A stretch of DNA of 64,000 nt from Diploscapter coronatus (taxonomy: Eukaryota > Nematoda > Chromadorea > Rhabditida > Rhabditidae): positions 32,317,249 to 32,381,248 of the forward strand of contig OZ038423.1 in assembly GCA_964036155.1 (NCBI GenBank), given 5' to 3'. Each line of letters starts with the position of its first letter. Within the stretch, counting starts at the first letter, position 1. Position numbers and translations under genes: made by a program. The notes below the pieces were generated by a model. The model ran no database searches, was not told the origin of the DNA, and was given only the letters and a program-made list of their open reading frames with translations. Positions 51,401 to 64,000 of the stretch are shown piece by piece.

Positions 51401-52550
51401 AAAATTAAGCGGATTGAAGAAGCAATAGCTAAACAAAAAAATCAGAAGGAGGAAAATTATAATAAATATAACAAAGAAATAAAGAAACTTGAGAAAGCTC
51501 TTAAAAATAGAGAAATAAACGGTAGAAATTATGTAAGTCAATTAATTACATAATAGTGTACTTTTTGCATAGCTAACTAAAAAATGCCTTAGTAGCGCTA
51601 AATATTGGTGATAAATTTTAGAAATTATGTGTTTTAAATAAAATATTTTTAGCAAATGAAAAAAGAGGAACTCGATCGACAGCGCAAGCTTAAAATAGAA
51701 GAGATCAAGGCTGAGTATGATAAAGCTTTAGAAGTAAATCGGATCGAGCAATCGAAGGTATGACAATTATACATTACCAATTCACTCAAGGCTGATAGTT
51801 TGCAACTTATATGCAAAAATGGGTGTGGCTTTTTCCTCTCTCCTATCTTTTATCGATTGATCAAAAAGGTGCTAAAAAAACAAGAGAAGGAAGAGGTCAC
51901 GCCTACTTTGTTGCGTACGCTTGCAAACTATCAGCCTTGAGTGGAACGCTGGTAGATTTCTTTTTTAATTTGACTTTTTTTTATAGCAACCAACTAACAA
52001 TGAATTACGTGCTGGCATACTTGATAATTTACTAGAACAGATGGAAGCTCTCAATAACAAAATCAAAGAGAATATAGAAGTTTGTGACATTTCCAAAATA
52101 CCTTCGAGAAAAACATTGCAGACTATCAATGGCTATCCCGAAGGAACAAAGAAATACAGCAGCGATCTCTCTTCGTATTATCACACAGAAAAGCACGGGA
52201 AGGATTCATTTAATGATTGTTATCGTTCGGGAAACAGAAAACCACCAGTGAACCCGACTTCTGAGGAAATCTGCAAAATCTATCATCAAGATATGACAGA
52301 GAAAATAACAGCCCAGGGAAATTTAAAATTTGATCGGATTGCACAATACGGCCAGATCAAATTTCACATTTATAACATGAGTGTTCCCAAGATAGATAAT
52401 AAAAACAAAATATTGCAAACGATCTATATTGGCATCACCGTGTCCAAACGCATCCCAATCCAAAACGGTTGGGATTATCTAGTCGAAACGTGGTTTAGTG
52501 ATGTAAAGATGACAACACACTACAATTCAAAGGGAGTAACAAGGTCATAA
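48448..52550 (+). CDS. Unrecognised coiled-coil protein 2
   Basis: I do not recognise this gene. Exons 48,448-48,855, 48,981-49,744, 49,898-49,992, 51,403-51,531, about 51,653-51,760 and about 51,988-52,550 join in phase. The first exon is a strong coiled coil (EKAKKDHEEKMKAAKESLRE, later KAEIRETESKIAKQKKIIEQ). The second has a three-fold internal repeat around STVRFAD and then a helical region. Exons 4 and 5 are again coiled coil (KEIKKLEKALKNREI, RQRKLKIEEIKAEYDKALEV). The last about 150 residues look globular (SEEICKIYHQDMTEKI, NGWDYLVETWFSDVKMTTHY). No signal peptide or membrane segment is seen. The true 5' end is uncertain. The 1.4-kb third intron contains a foldback element. It may be a structural or scaffold protein; a relation to coiled-coil gene 1 next to it is possible but not shown. 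Confidence 0.7.
49134..49282 (+). repeat. Intragenic triplicated coding repeat
   Basis: The sequence TCGACTGTTCGCTTTGCAGA and two variants recur at about 49,135, 49,189 and 49,222, encoding STVRFAD, STVRFAD and STARFIN, with ILYFT/ILHFN companions. The repeat stays in frame. Confidence 0.8.
50019..50397. mobile_element. 379-bp foldback element in an intron of coiled-coil gene 2
   Basis: Left AAGGGAACCGATTTACCGAC is matched by the reverse complement of the right end, AAGGGAACCAATTTACCAAC, and the pairing continues to AGTGTAGACA about 45 bp inwards. No clear target duplication was found and there is no coding capacity. Confidence 0.8.
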
Positions 52551-54074
52551 CGCGAAGCTTAGTTAATATTTTCGTGTTACAAAATATACCATCAACTGGA
52601 TATTAAATTTATGCGCGGAGAATAGGAAGCATCTTTAAACTTTTTCAACAGTATCCAAAATTTTTCTTTTAAAAAGTAACAGGCCTAGGGAGCACTTTCG
52701 TCGGACGAAAAATATACGAGTGCGTGAAATTTCTCAATAAAATCTGTTGAGAAAAGGTGCACTTTGTTGAGAAACGCCCGCCCTCCCTCTCTCGCGGAGC
52801 AGACGAAAAGTGACGATCGTTCTCCCTAGCTCTGAAAAGTAGGCATAAATTTAGAAAACTATGCACGAGAAAGACAAATAATGTATATTTAGAGTTTGGA
52901 TGAATTATAATATTTTTAGGTAAAAATTTATTTTTATTTACGTTTCTTTCAAAACCCATTACTTGTTTTCACATTGTATTGCCTACAATATGACGTTGCG
53001 CAATAAGAAATAGTCAAACTGCCTGTCTTATTTCAATATTTTTAATCTCTATACTCAAACTTGTTAGTGAACATAAGGCTTCACATCCAAATCCAATTCG
53101 ATCAGTCGTTTTTAAGATCAATCCATATAAATCTGATCGGATCTAATACCAAGAAGCCTAGTGTAATAATTGGGCAATTCACCATATTATTGATTGATTA
53201 TTGATAATTTCTGAAGAAATGATTTGTAAAGCTCATGAAATACGTAGAGTAGAGAGATAAACTCGTGGTATGTTTAATAGCTGCTAATATATCTTTAAGA
53301 CTATATCATAAGTACTTCTTCTTATCATGAGTTCTATAAAGGTCTCTTAACATTGATTCACATGTGCCAATGTTTATCTGCTTGCCTTACTTAAATGTGA
53401 TTTTCTCTAATATTATAGGTACTCGCCATTTGTGCCATTATTTACATGTCTTATTAGCCGGTGTTTTATCTGAATAAACGAGTTACAGCAGAAAGTCTCA
53501 AATATATGTACCAAGTATCTGTAGCAATTTTCTTAACGGCGAGCTCACTGTTAACTAATTCGCAGTTCGATTCTCTTAACGGTGAGCTCGCCGTTAGTTA
53601 GCTCGCAGTTAGCAGCAAAGAATACCACCACTGATTTTTGTTCATTTTATGCACATTTCTTCTTCTTTTTCAATGGATTTGAAGCTTTGTTTTGGCGAGC
53701 TTTGGCTCATCCTACCAAAGCCGAGTTGGTTGGCGAAGTTTTCAGTCGTTGGCGCAGTCTGGGTGCACGGCTGTGTGACACCAGACCGCATGTCTTTGAA
53801 GGATGATAATTCATTATTATCCTCTGATAGTCGTGTGATTAGCTCGTTTTCTCCAATCTTATTTTTCTCGTGATTTAGAAACTTTCGCAGAGTTGTAGGG
53901 TTTCCTGTATAATTAGCCAGTTCCCCATGATTGCCATTTGTAAAATTCACCAGGCTTTAAGACTAGGGGATGTAGAGAAAAGAATAGAAACTGGCGAGCT
54001 TCACAAACTCGAGTCATGGTGTGCTGGTGAAAAATACAGAAGGACGAATTGTAGAAGTTATGATGTTTCAATAG
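52551..54074. other. Intergenic region before UFD2
   Basis: No gene was recognised. It contains a direct repeat at 53,533-53,613 and the presumed UFD2 promoter and leader. ORFs at 53,582-53,950 on both strands are short and unremarkable. Confidence 0.5.
53533..53613. repeat. Two-copy direct repeat of about 40 bp with a GAGCTC palindrome
   Basis: TTAACGGCGAGCTCACTGTT and TTAACGGTGAGCTCGCCGTT start the two units, each followed by a variant of AACTAATTCGCAGTT. The GGCGAGCTCACC/GGTGAGCTCGCC cores are also inverted copies of each other, so the pair can fold. Confidence 0.7.
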
Positions 54075-57000
54075 ATGGACGACTATTCGGGCGAGCAGTC
54101 GAAAGAGGGCTCGAAGTCGTCGCTGCTTATCGAGGACAGACAGGACGAGAAAATGGACATAGCCGCCGAACCGGAACAGGTTAAATTATTCTGATTATTA
54201 TTATGTTTTGCTTAAAAAGAAAAATGAATTTCTTTTCTTCCTTGTTAAAATCACCATTGAACATTTTCGGATTTTGTAATACATGATCAATCTTATAGCT
54301 TTATGCTTTTGATCAAAAACCCGTAAAGCTAGGGAGTAAATTACTATGAATCCTGCCGATCTTTTAAATTTATTTTATGACTGTCTAAATACAAAAAAAA
54401 GTTCGTCATGTCGTTACAAATAAGAAAATTCATTTGATTTTTCAAATAAGTCGAAATTTCTCGTTTTCAGCAGCCCCGGAACGGAATGATCGAAGAGGAC
54501 AAGTTGAAGGCGCTGTTGATGCGCGTGATGGGGCTAGAGGAGGGCAAACTCACCTCGGAAGGAGTCGCGGATGCAGTCATTCGCATCAACGACATCCACT
54601 TCTCCATCAAATCTCGTGAGTTTATTATTTTTACATGGCTGTACACATAGTTATATATCGCATGCCCACCGCAAATCTTGCCATACTTGAAATGGGGGAG
54701 GATAGTTACTGCGCACCAAAGTACTGACTTCATAGAAGAAATCACGATCGGATACCAACTTCATTCTGTCACAAGTTTGGAACATTTCAAGATCATACAA
54801 TTGTATGTATCAAAACCACCTCTAATATGGGTTGAAAAATCCCTTCGAATCTTCATGGGCAAAATTGAATAATTTTCCATCTCTAGCTTGATCAAAGATG
54901 AAATTTTTGAGTTTTGTCTTGAAAAAATTTTGCTCTTTGTATGATTCTTCATTTAAAAATAGGCTTCAATGCACTTCTGTGTAGAAATACTTTAGTTTAA
55001 CAATTTTGGTGCGCAGTGGCATAAACCCTTGAAATAAGCTTTTGCAAAATGTAGTCTTCTCTGCTTTCCCTTCACATTCATTCAAAGTGAGAGAAAAGGA
55101 GAGAACTGACATTTGACAATAGGCATATTTCTAGAAGATCAAGACTTGTGGAGCGTATGCGATATTAGAAAAAGAGCAAGGATAGAAATGAATTGTTCGG
55201 GAATGGAAATGTGCAGTCATTCATTAGTAGACTGTAAGCGATTATTTTCTAGCAAAATATACTGAATTGTGAAATTCAGCGACCTACGTGAAGTCTCTGA
55301 TTCACGACATCATATACACGATGCTGCTGTCTTCTATGCCTGCTGAATCTTCTCACACTCAGCCTCATGAAGCTGGTAATTTGCCTTGATTTGTAAAATC
55401 GCAAAAAAAAATCGGCCTAGTTCATAGTTCGCAAGCTTTTTATGTCTGGATCATACTATTTCCCAAAAAGGGTATTATAATTATAAAAAGCTTGAGAACT
55501 GAGAAATTGAAAAAGTAAAGGAAAAGGGAGAATTAAAAGTGCAATGATTTTGATGAAATTTGAAATGTTCATTTCTTCTAATTCCTCTCCATTTTTCCAT
55601 TCCAGCCCCAGGAATCGCAGAAATGATGGGTGTGCCCGAGTACAGCAGCGTGCTCAATTCGGACGAGGCCAAGGCTTTCACCTATTTAGATGCCTCCTTC
55701 ACTCGCGTCAATTGGGAGGAGAGGAAGCCTGTATGATTCATTTTTCAAATCCTAAGCTTATTTCTCGGGAATTACAAATTACACAACTTTGAATTGCATT
55801 TTATTCATTTAACGAAAATCAGACTTGCAACTTTCTTGAAAATTACTTGATTTTCAGTACTTCACCAAAGAAGAAACGGATCTGTGCGTGGTGATTCGTG
55901 AACAGATCATCGCGAATCTTGTCGCCCTGCTTCGCGGATTCTTCTCCCCGACGTGAGTCAAAGGAATTATCGAACTCCAAGAAAATATATCGACAAAATC
56001 AACTTGGATGGACGAACAGTCACCCTCGACCCATTTTATCAAGAAAAATCTCAAAACTCAAAGTTGAAATGACAATTTCTAGAGTCTCGGAATATCATTT
56101 CTTCTGAACACCAATATAATTTGTTCTAGATATTCCGGGGAGCGAGCTCGTTATGCTCTGACTCTGAAGCTATACGACAACATGCTTTCCGAGGCCCTCT
56201 TCTCCTCTATCATTAATCACTGTACAAATCCTGAAGTCTGCGATGCGGAGGCGCTTTCTGATGTAAGGATCTTTCAAGATTTTTAACCTTTTAAAAAACA
56301 AATAAAATAACAAAGAATAGAAACGACTTTCATTTCTTTTCTGTTATTGCTGATCATTACGTGTTTCCAAGCAGCGTCTGAAAATGCCGTTATAAATTTT
56401 AGAATAACGTGTGCTAACTTCCAGATCTTCGACCCAATTCTGACGCAACAGCGTCGTTCGATCCTGCAGATTCCCTTCTGGAAGAACGAGGACCGTTTTG
56501 TGTCGCTCATTTTCGATCTGCTCAACAGGCTGCTGTCTGTCAAACTCGGCAACGGCAGAAGGCCTATCTGTGACTTGGTGGGGTTTTAAACTTGATGCAA
56601 ATTCAAGAACATTTGGTCCCCTTGTAGTTACCAACTTCTTTTTTTTCTGAAAATACCTAGAGGAAAAGAAGATGCTAACTACTTTCCATTATCTATGAGA
56701 TGAACGTTGCTTCCTTCTCTGCTCTAACGTCGGTGCGAAGCCTTTCCTCCTTGTTCGCCTGCATCCTCGCCGCGCTCTCCTCTTTTCACACTATTTTCAC
56801 TCCGCGCTTCGCATCAGTGTCTCTACTCTTCTTGCTAGGCAACGTTTATCTCATAAATAATCGAGAGCACAAGAGGCCGAAATTTAAGCTTCATGAAATT
56901 TTCAAACACCCTTCAACAATAAATGTTTCTTGTAGTTGGTGAATCGGCCTGATTTCCACGTGAAGACGGTGACGAATCACGCAGGCAGGGAATTCACGGA

Positions 57001-60000
57001 CCTCTCCTTTCTGGGCGCTTTCTTCTCCTATGGACTGCCTTTCGAGGAAAGAGATGTAAGGAATTTCATACAACATATCCGACTCTACACTCTTTATTAA
57101 TTCGAAATGTGTCGTTTGCTCCCACTCATATTTTTGAAATGATCTTCCTAGAGAACGGAAATGGGAGGAAACGATATATACTGCTGAAATTTCAAAGAAC
57201 GACCTGGTAGGCCTTATCCTAGGAAAAAGTAAGAAAGATGGGAATAATAGGGAAAAATTTTAAAAGATTTTTTATATATAGTAAAAAAGTACACAGGATG
57301 TTTCCAAAGAGACATATTAGGCCTTGAAAAAAGCAAATTGATTTAGGCAGCCCTGTGCACGAAGTACTTCGAAGGAAATGTGGGTTCTTCCCCTGAAGCA
57401 GAGTTGATGCAGATGAAGAACTACCAGAGCAGGCAGCAGAGCATTGCGGTTCGAAATCAGGCGTTGCAACGTTTTTGAATCGCATGAAACGAAATAGTGT
57501 TTTATCGAGAGAAAAAGAACATGTCTTCTTTTCGTTCCTCGAAAATATCCACTATCTTGTTTTATGCGGCTAACTGCGGTTCGAAAACGTTGCAAGTCTG
57601 TTCGAAATTTCAAGGATTTTGTCTGATTTTTGAAATTCCAGAGGAAAATCCACTCGATCATTCACCCGCTGGTCGTGAATGGATCCACCAGAACGCCCAT
57701 TCTCAAATGGATTGCAACGGCAATTGAGAAGTCCGAGAAGCGAAGACAGATGAGGGTGAGCAATATTGAAATTCCGAATAAAGAATTGAAATTTAAAATA
57801 ACCTTTTGGAGAAGAGCTACGCAGACGCTGATTATGAATTTCTTTTCAGTCCGAACTGGTCAAATACGGCACTCACCGCTTCTTCTTCTATCTCCAATCC
57901 GTCCTCTACGACCTGTCCTCCAAAATTGAATTGGACAAGGTAAATCTCGACTTCATTGAAAAAGCTGAATGAATTTCCAGGTAAACCCAAAATATCCCTT
58001 CCAAGGCAACTCACTGATTGACATCAAGGAGAAAACGCGAATGAAAATGATGCAGAAGGAGGCAGAGGAGTATGAGAAGCAGTTCATGGGTTTGTGTTTG
58101 GCTTTGAGAAAATTTATTTTTTTCCGATTCTGAAAAAACTGAAAAAAAACTTGTTCTCACAATCCATATGTTTGTATTTGATTTTGAAAAGACATTTGTT
58201 TCTGAAATTCACAAATTTGCGCTGTTTCGAAACGTTTGTCTTTCTTTTTAATGAAAGCCCGCTTCAGATGTGACTGCCGAGGAGAAATTCACGACGATCT
58301 GTTTCTTCCTGACGATGCACTGCGCGGACATCACTCTGCCGCCTGCACTCGAGAAGCTCCGCTCCATCAAAAGGCATCTCTACGAGCTGAAGGAGCGAAT
58401 TGAGGTTTTTCATTTCAAGGAAATTGCAAATGACAACATGGAAGAGTAGTTGCGCATGCGAGATAGTATTGGAAAAGAATGTTCCCTAACAAGCCAACTA
58501 TTTTATTTCGCCCGCAACAATGCTACGATGCAACAACTTTTCCAAATTTCCAGCTATAGGTATGCATAAGAGAGGGTAAGAATAGCGAGGAATTACGCGG
58601 AGAAAGATAGCTCATGCCCTTAAGACATAATGACATATATGTATTGCTCTTTCTTTTCTGAAAAAGCAAGATGAATTTCAGAGTCATAAAACGGCGATCG
58701 AAAACGAGCCGAATCCGACAGATCGACGCAGAAAGAAGATGGACATGGAGTACAGATCCATGATTGATAGTGCGAAGGTAGAATTGAATAAAATTTAAGA
58801 TATGATTACCAGAACTGGACGGAACTTTCCATCTAGCTCCAATGATGACTTTTCAAGATATCCAATTCGGAGTTTTAAAGGAATTTTCCTAGATCAGAAT
58901 TGAAATTTAATATATATTTTTTCAGTTTGAATATTCTAGTTTTCAGCGCATCAACCGCATTCGTCTCTGCTACGAAACGTATATCAAGGATCCTCAGTAT
59001 CAGGTGGGAAATTCTGAAAGATCGAAAAAAAAAAGAATAAAATTTCTAGGAATTGGCAATCGCCTTCGCCCACAAGCAACTCAGCCTGCTGATGGCTGCA
59101 GTGCCTCTTGATTTGTAAGGAAAATTGTCATTATTAAAAGTAGTACGGCATAAGCTGAAGAAACTTGTACGTCGTGAAACTCATGAAGATGATTTTAGTA
59201 GACTTGGTGTACTACTTTTATTGATGAGAGAAAAAGGTTCACTATAGTTACCATTCTCTTGTAGTTACCACCCTCTTTTCTGGGAAATAGAATGGAGAAA
59301 AGAAAAAAGAAGGTGGTACCGAAGAAAAATATGGAATTTTTAAAATTTAACTTCTTTTTACAGTGCTCAATCGGCCCTGGTGTCGAGTCTGCCCGAAGAC
59401 GCACCCGAGCTCTTCCGTGCCTACCCCGAATTCTACCTCGAAGACCTGCTCAATCTCTACACTTATGATATCAAGTGGGGATTTTTCGATAGCTTGGAAA
59501 CTGCAAGTTATGAGAAACTGAAAAAGAAAACCATCTTCATGGTTTATGATATCTCGAGACTTTCAAATTCTAGTCAAAAATGAAATTCACAATACATTTC
59601 AAGTTATTCTTCATGCTATTTCCTCTTTACTACGATTCGCACTTTCCAAAATGTCATTTAATTGCGAATTTTCCAGAAATATCTATCCGCTCCTGGCGCA
59701 GAACCCAGAATGGGCGGGCCATGTGATGGTGCTGTTCTGCTGCATGCACTTCTTCAACAACCCCTTCCTCACTGCCAAGGTTTTCTTTTCTTTGTTCAAA
59801 AACAACATCATAAAATTCAGTTGGTGGAAGTTCTGACCCTGATCACTACGGTCGTGACGGGCAACGCCCAACTCTGGATGTATGTGACAAGCCAGCCACT
59901 CGCGAGGAAATTCTTCGTACCGGCTCTCATTAAGGTTGGGATTTATTCAACACACTTTATGATATTATGCTCTAAAACGATAGAACGATATTTTCCTTGT

Positions 60001-62959
60001 CACCTTTTCCAAAATATTAAAGGCGAATAGAATGAAAGATGGAGAAGAAAAAGGGTTTTGTTCTGCTTTTGAGGCGAAGGACGCAGTGACAAGATGAAAA
60101 TCATAAAATATACGGAAAAAGTATCAGGAATTATATCAAAGATTATTTGTTTTTATTAGTTTGCGAGATTTGTGAATTTTCGATTGCCACTAAAATTACG
60201 AAAAACCTTTCAGTTCTACTCTGAAGTGGAAACGGGTGTGGACTTCTACGAGAAATTCTCGATTCGAAGGAACATCCAAGTGATCTTCAAATCGCTCTGG
60301 GAGTCATACGAATACAGATCGACTATCATTACCCTGGCGACGTTAGTCATTACAAAATCTAAAAATATTTTTTAAAATTTAAAACAATTCATGCATAAGG
60401 TTATGAAAAATATTCTTCTTGTTTCTGTCATGAATTTAAAAAAAAAATTGTTGATAATTTATAATGCCAAGTCATCAGAAGTGAGATTGGAAGATAACTT
60501 TTTCTTTCAGATGAGTTGTGTACGAAAAGAGAAAATTTGGAGAAGAGAAAGAGCTTGAGGCCTGAGAAATTTGGGTTAATGGCGGAGTGATTAGTGGTTT
60601 TCTCTTATGCTTTTCGGTTATTGGCAATCTTGGAGGGCAAGAATTACAAGTTGAAAATACCTAGGAATTTATCGATCTATCTATCAATCGGGAAGATCTC
60701 CGATCGATTGACCATGCTTTTCCCATTGGATCAAGCAAGGACTGAAGAATGGAAGAAGAACAAGGGGGGACAGCTTGAGCGGGAAAAGAAGCATACGAAA
60801 GGCGGTAGACCGCGAAATAGTGCGGCAAAAGATAAATACGAGATAAAAGTGCCTGGCGATGCAGTTTGAGATGGTTTTGAAGAAGATCAAATTCGATGGT
60901 TTCAGTGAATGCGGCCAAGACTTCATCCGCTACAGCAATATGATCATCAACGACGCCACTTTCCTGCTGGATGAATCGCTCGCTGGACTCAAAAAGGTGT
61001 CGATAATTTTGGAAGAGCGTGAAATCGAAATTAAAAGCTCAGATCCACGACATCGAGCAGTTGATGGACAGGAGGATCGAGTGGGAGACGATGAATCCGG
61101 AAGAGAGGCAGAGGAAGTTCGAAGCGATGGATGAGGCCAAGAGAAATGTAGGGAACTCAAAAGTTAATTTTTTTCAAAATAATAAAAGTCGAAAATAACT
61201 TTGAATGGAAGATTGACTGCGCATAGCTTTCTGTTAGAAGAGATAGGAGAAAAGTATTCAGGTTTTGAACTTATAAATATGCAAATTCCAGGTCCGCTCC
61301 TGGCTGTTCTATGCCAACGATACACTGGAGCTCATGCTGAATCTGACACAGGACGCACCCGCTCCATTCGAGAAGAACGTCCTCGGTGAGAGACTCGCCT
61401 CGATGCTCAACCACAACATCAAACAGCTCTGCGGAAAGAACTGCATCGAGTTGAAGGTAGGAAAAACCATGGCTGTTCCTTATTTTCACTCGTTTATATA
61501 AAACGCTCACTTTCTGCACAAAATATTGTCAACGCGCAAAAAAGAGGTTATTCGAGCATAGAGGAGGCAAGCAAACTCGGACGGCCCTGCGACAAAATAG
61601 TGTGCCCAGTTGAGAGAGGTAGAGGCATAGTTAATGCGTTTCCTCTGCATGCACTAGCTCCCGATAGTTTCTTTCTTCCACGACACGAATATAAATGCAA
61701 AAAAGTGAGTGTCGAATGCAAAAGGAAGAAGAAATACTTCTTGAAAATAATAAATGAAAAATTCAGGTGAAAGACGCGATCAGCCGCTACCACTGGAATC
61801 CGAAAGAGTTCACCAGACAGGTCATCGACATCTACCTCAACATAGCCACTGATAAATTCGCGGAATTTGTGGCTTATGATGAGGTTGGAAGGAAATTCTG
61901 GTTTTCTGATTTGTTAAAATGAAAATAGAAATCTTCTTAATCTTTTTACCAGAATTTATCTATCTTTAGCATTTAATGATAAATTCAGGGAATCACTAAG
62001 AAACAGCGAAACTCTCCTAACATTTCATGTGATTTTGCCTTTTCCTAGATTTTTCACTTTTCAAATATGCTAGTTTGCAGAGAACCTACACCCCCCAAAT
62101 GATGCGCGAGGTTTTGGACCGCATCCGCAACCATCAGATCGTGTCGGCTAACAACGCGGAGCGATTCAGCAACTTCATTCAGAAGGTCGAGTCGCTCTAC
62201 AACGCGAAAGCACAGGAGGATGAGGAGTGGGACGATGCGCCCGAGGAATTCAAAGGTTCCAAATTTTTCACAGAAAAGACAATGTCATGAATGAAGAAGT
62301 GACATATTTCATAGAGGTTAGAAAAAAAAACATAAGATTAGAGAGTAAAGATAAGCAAATATGTAATCTGTCATTTTGTCATTTTTACGATTCCTCAAAA
62401 ATCAATTTATTCTTGAATTCTTCCAGATTCCATCATGTGCTCGATCATGGAAGACCCCGTGCAACTGCCTTCCGGACAGATTTGTGATAGGAAGGTAGGA
62501 AGAAGGAAGTTGAAGAAATTGAAAAATGATAAGAGTTTAGGTGATTTCCCGTCATCTCCTGACGACCCCTCAGAATCCCTTCAACCGTCAGCCCCTTTCG
62601 GAGTCTGAACTTGTGGACGGTGAGTGAGAAACGTTGATGATTTACACGAACGTTCTAATGTGTCCGTCTTCACTTCAAATTCCAGCTCCATCCAACCTCA
62701 TTTTGAAGTTGAGGTGGCAAAATTATTGTTCATTGTGCAAAAACTGCCTTCCGTATTCCACATCCACGCTCTATTTGTATTTCATATCCATTTCGGCGCA
62801 AAAGGTGGATGTAGAATACAGAAATCCTGAAAGAAAATGTTCTTTTCAAAGCATGTATTCTTTTTGATGGTGAATGATTTGTTTGCAGTTCCCGAGCTGA
62901 AGGAGCGCATTCGCAAGTGGAAGGCGGAGAAACGCGCTGCAAGGATGGATACCAATTGA
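54075..62959 (+). CDS. ufd-2: UFD2/UBE4-type U-box ubiquitin conjugation factor (E4)
   Basis: UFD2 proteins extend ubiquitin chains on substrates already marked and work with the Cdc48/p97 system in protein quality control. More than twenty exons join in phase from [16 protein letters not shown] to the stop TGA at 62,957. The Ufd2 core is recognisable throughout: [117 protein letters not shown] and [19 protein letters not shown]. The C-terminus is a U-box: [20 protein letters not shown], then [20 protein letters not shown] and [15 protein letters not shown]. It has no zinc-ligand Cys/His pattern, as expected for a U-box. The exon at about 61,051 needs the acceptor GCTCAG just before [11 protein letters not shown] to stay in phase. 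No frameshift or stop was found. Confidence 0.94.
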
Positions 62960-64000
62960 GGCCATTTCCCCCACAAATCCTAACAAAACCTACAATTTGG
63001 GTATTTTTCATAACAATGAAATCAAGCAATGGGTAATGTGTATGTGTTGCTTTCTTTAGTTCTCTTCCTCCTCCCTTGTCAGTGCACTATTTCTTGTGAT
63101 GAGACAGCGTTGATTTTATTTTCCCTGCAAAAATTCTCTACGTCAAATATTCGCACATACAAGTCTGTTGAAAACCATCAGCTTTTTGGTTGTCATAGCC
63201 CAAAGGGTTAGTGCACTTTCTCTCACTTATCGCCAAATTTCCCCTTGGAAAATTGGGAGAAAAGTGACTAACCTAACTCAAAACAGAGGGAAGAAAAGAG
63301 TATTTATTTGGATTTTATCGTATTTTTATCCGCGGGCTTTTGGAATTAACTATTTTTCGCAAGTGTCAAACTCTCTTGATTTCTCCTGATCAAATGTTGT
63401 ATTTCTGCTTTTGTATTATTGCGTATTTATTTGGTTTTTTTCGAGGGTCAGTTCGAGATGCTCTTAATTTGAAATTGTATTACTCGGGATTCTCGGAAAA
63501 TTCGTTCATTTTGTTGACTGAAAGTTTGTGCAAGGTGGTTGAGTTTTCCAAGAGTACACTGCTCCGTGTGGTCTTCGCGAATATTTCAACTCACTCCTAC
63601 TGGGTAATCTCTCGTCTTTGATAATTACCTACTCAAAACGATCGTTTATTTTTTTGCTTAAAAATTTCCGGAAACTCTGAAGCAATTCTAATTGGCAATT
63701 ACTATATGACGAGATGACGAGATCTATAGTTAAAGATAGGAGAGAAGGCAAGTAAAGCGAAATAGTGTGGGAGAAGATAGGTCTCGTCATCTCGTCAAAT
63801 AGCAGTTGCCATTCTAATTCGTCGTTACAGAAGTTGTGTGCGCCTCAATGAAAAAGCGGTTTTATCGATTCTGTTGAATTTTTTCCCTGAAAATCGTTTT
63901 CAAGCGATGAAATATTTAATTCAAATTTTCCATTTTTAGAATTCAGAGGAATTCTCTACTTTTTGGTATTTCTTTCTATATTATTTTAGTTTATGTTGAC
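62960..64000. other. Region downstream of UFD2
   Basis: UFD2 3' UTR and intergenic DNA with one MITE (63,694-63,810). ORFs at 63,029-63,621 overlap one another in different frames and show no recognisable protein feature. Confidence 0.5.
63694..63810. mobile_element. Foldback MITE with 9-bp target duplication (family M1)
   Basis: A 117-bp element. The left end reads GGCAATTACTATATGACGAG and the reverse complement of the right end reads GGCAACTGCTATTTGACGAG. A perfect 9-bp duplication ATTCTAATT flanks it (63,685-63,693 and 63,811-63,819). Its ends match the MITE in the NSA2 intron. Confidence 0.93.

Overview
The window looks like a piece of a nematode nuclear genome. Genes are split into many short exons by introns mostly 45-60 bases long with TTTTCAG-type acceptors, the protein families are eukaryotic, and there are Tc1/mariner-type transposons with TA target duplications. 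Clade and species cannot be told from the sequence alone. No bacterial operons, CRISPR arrays or rRNA genes were seen.

Left part (1-14.9 kb), conserved housekeeping genes: a septin GTPase on the minus strand, cut by the window edge; head to head with it the ribosome biogenesis factor NSA2; an unrecognised 419-residue coiled-coil/disordered protein; and a long DENND5-type Rab-regulating protein (DENN, RUN, PLAT and RUN domains).

Middle (15.8-36.7 kb), a young accessory region: a cassette of about 10 kb is present twice in tandem. Each unit carries about 3 kb of apparently non-coding DNA, a secreted C-type-lectin-like gene with a Thr/Ser-rich stalk, and a small kelch-propeller gene. The copies differ noticeably in some stretches and are almost identical in a 2.8-kb core, which suggests gene conversion. 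The second unit has a 935-bp TA-flanked inverted-repeat element in the last kelch intron; the first unit shows the empty site.

36.6-47.2 kb is a transposon-rich stretch: a tRNA-like SINE candidate, a decayed mariner with its empty site in a nearby duplicate, an internally deleted mariner relative and a 9-bp-TSD MITE. Among them lies the most striking gene of the window (40,986-44,131). It encodes an apparently complete Hsp70 nucleotide-binding domain joined in frame to the same kelch propeller found in the upstream cassettes, with no Hsp70 substrate-binding domain. All sixteen exons join in phase.

Right part: two unrecognised coiled-coil genes (44.5-47.9 and 48.4-52.6 kb), the first perhaps taking its start codon from a MITE, then an intact UFD2/UBE4-type U-box ubiquitin ligase (54.1-63.0 kb). 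The Hsp70-kelch chimera and the UFD2 ligase both belong to protein quality control families, but nothing in the sequence links them functionally.
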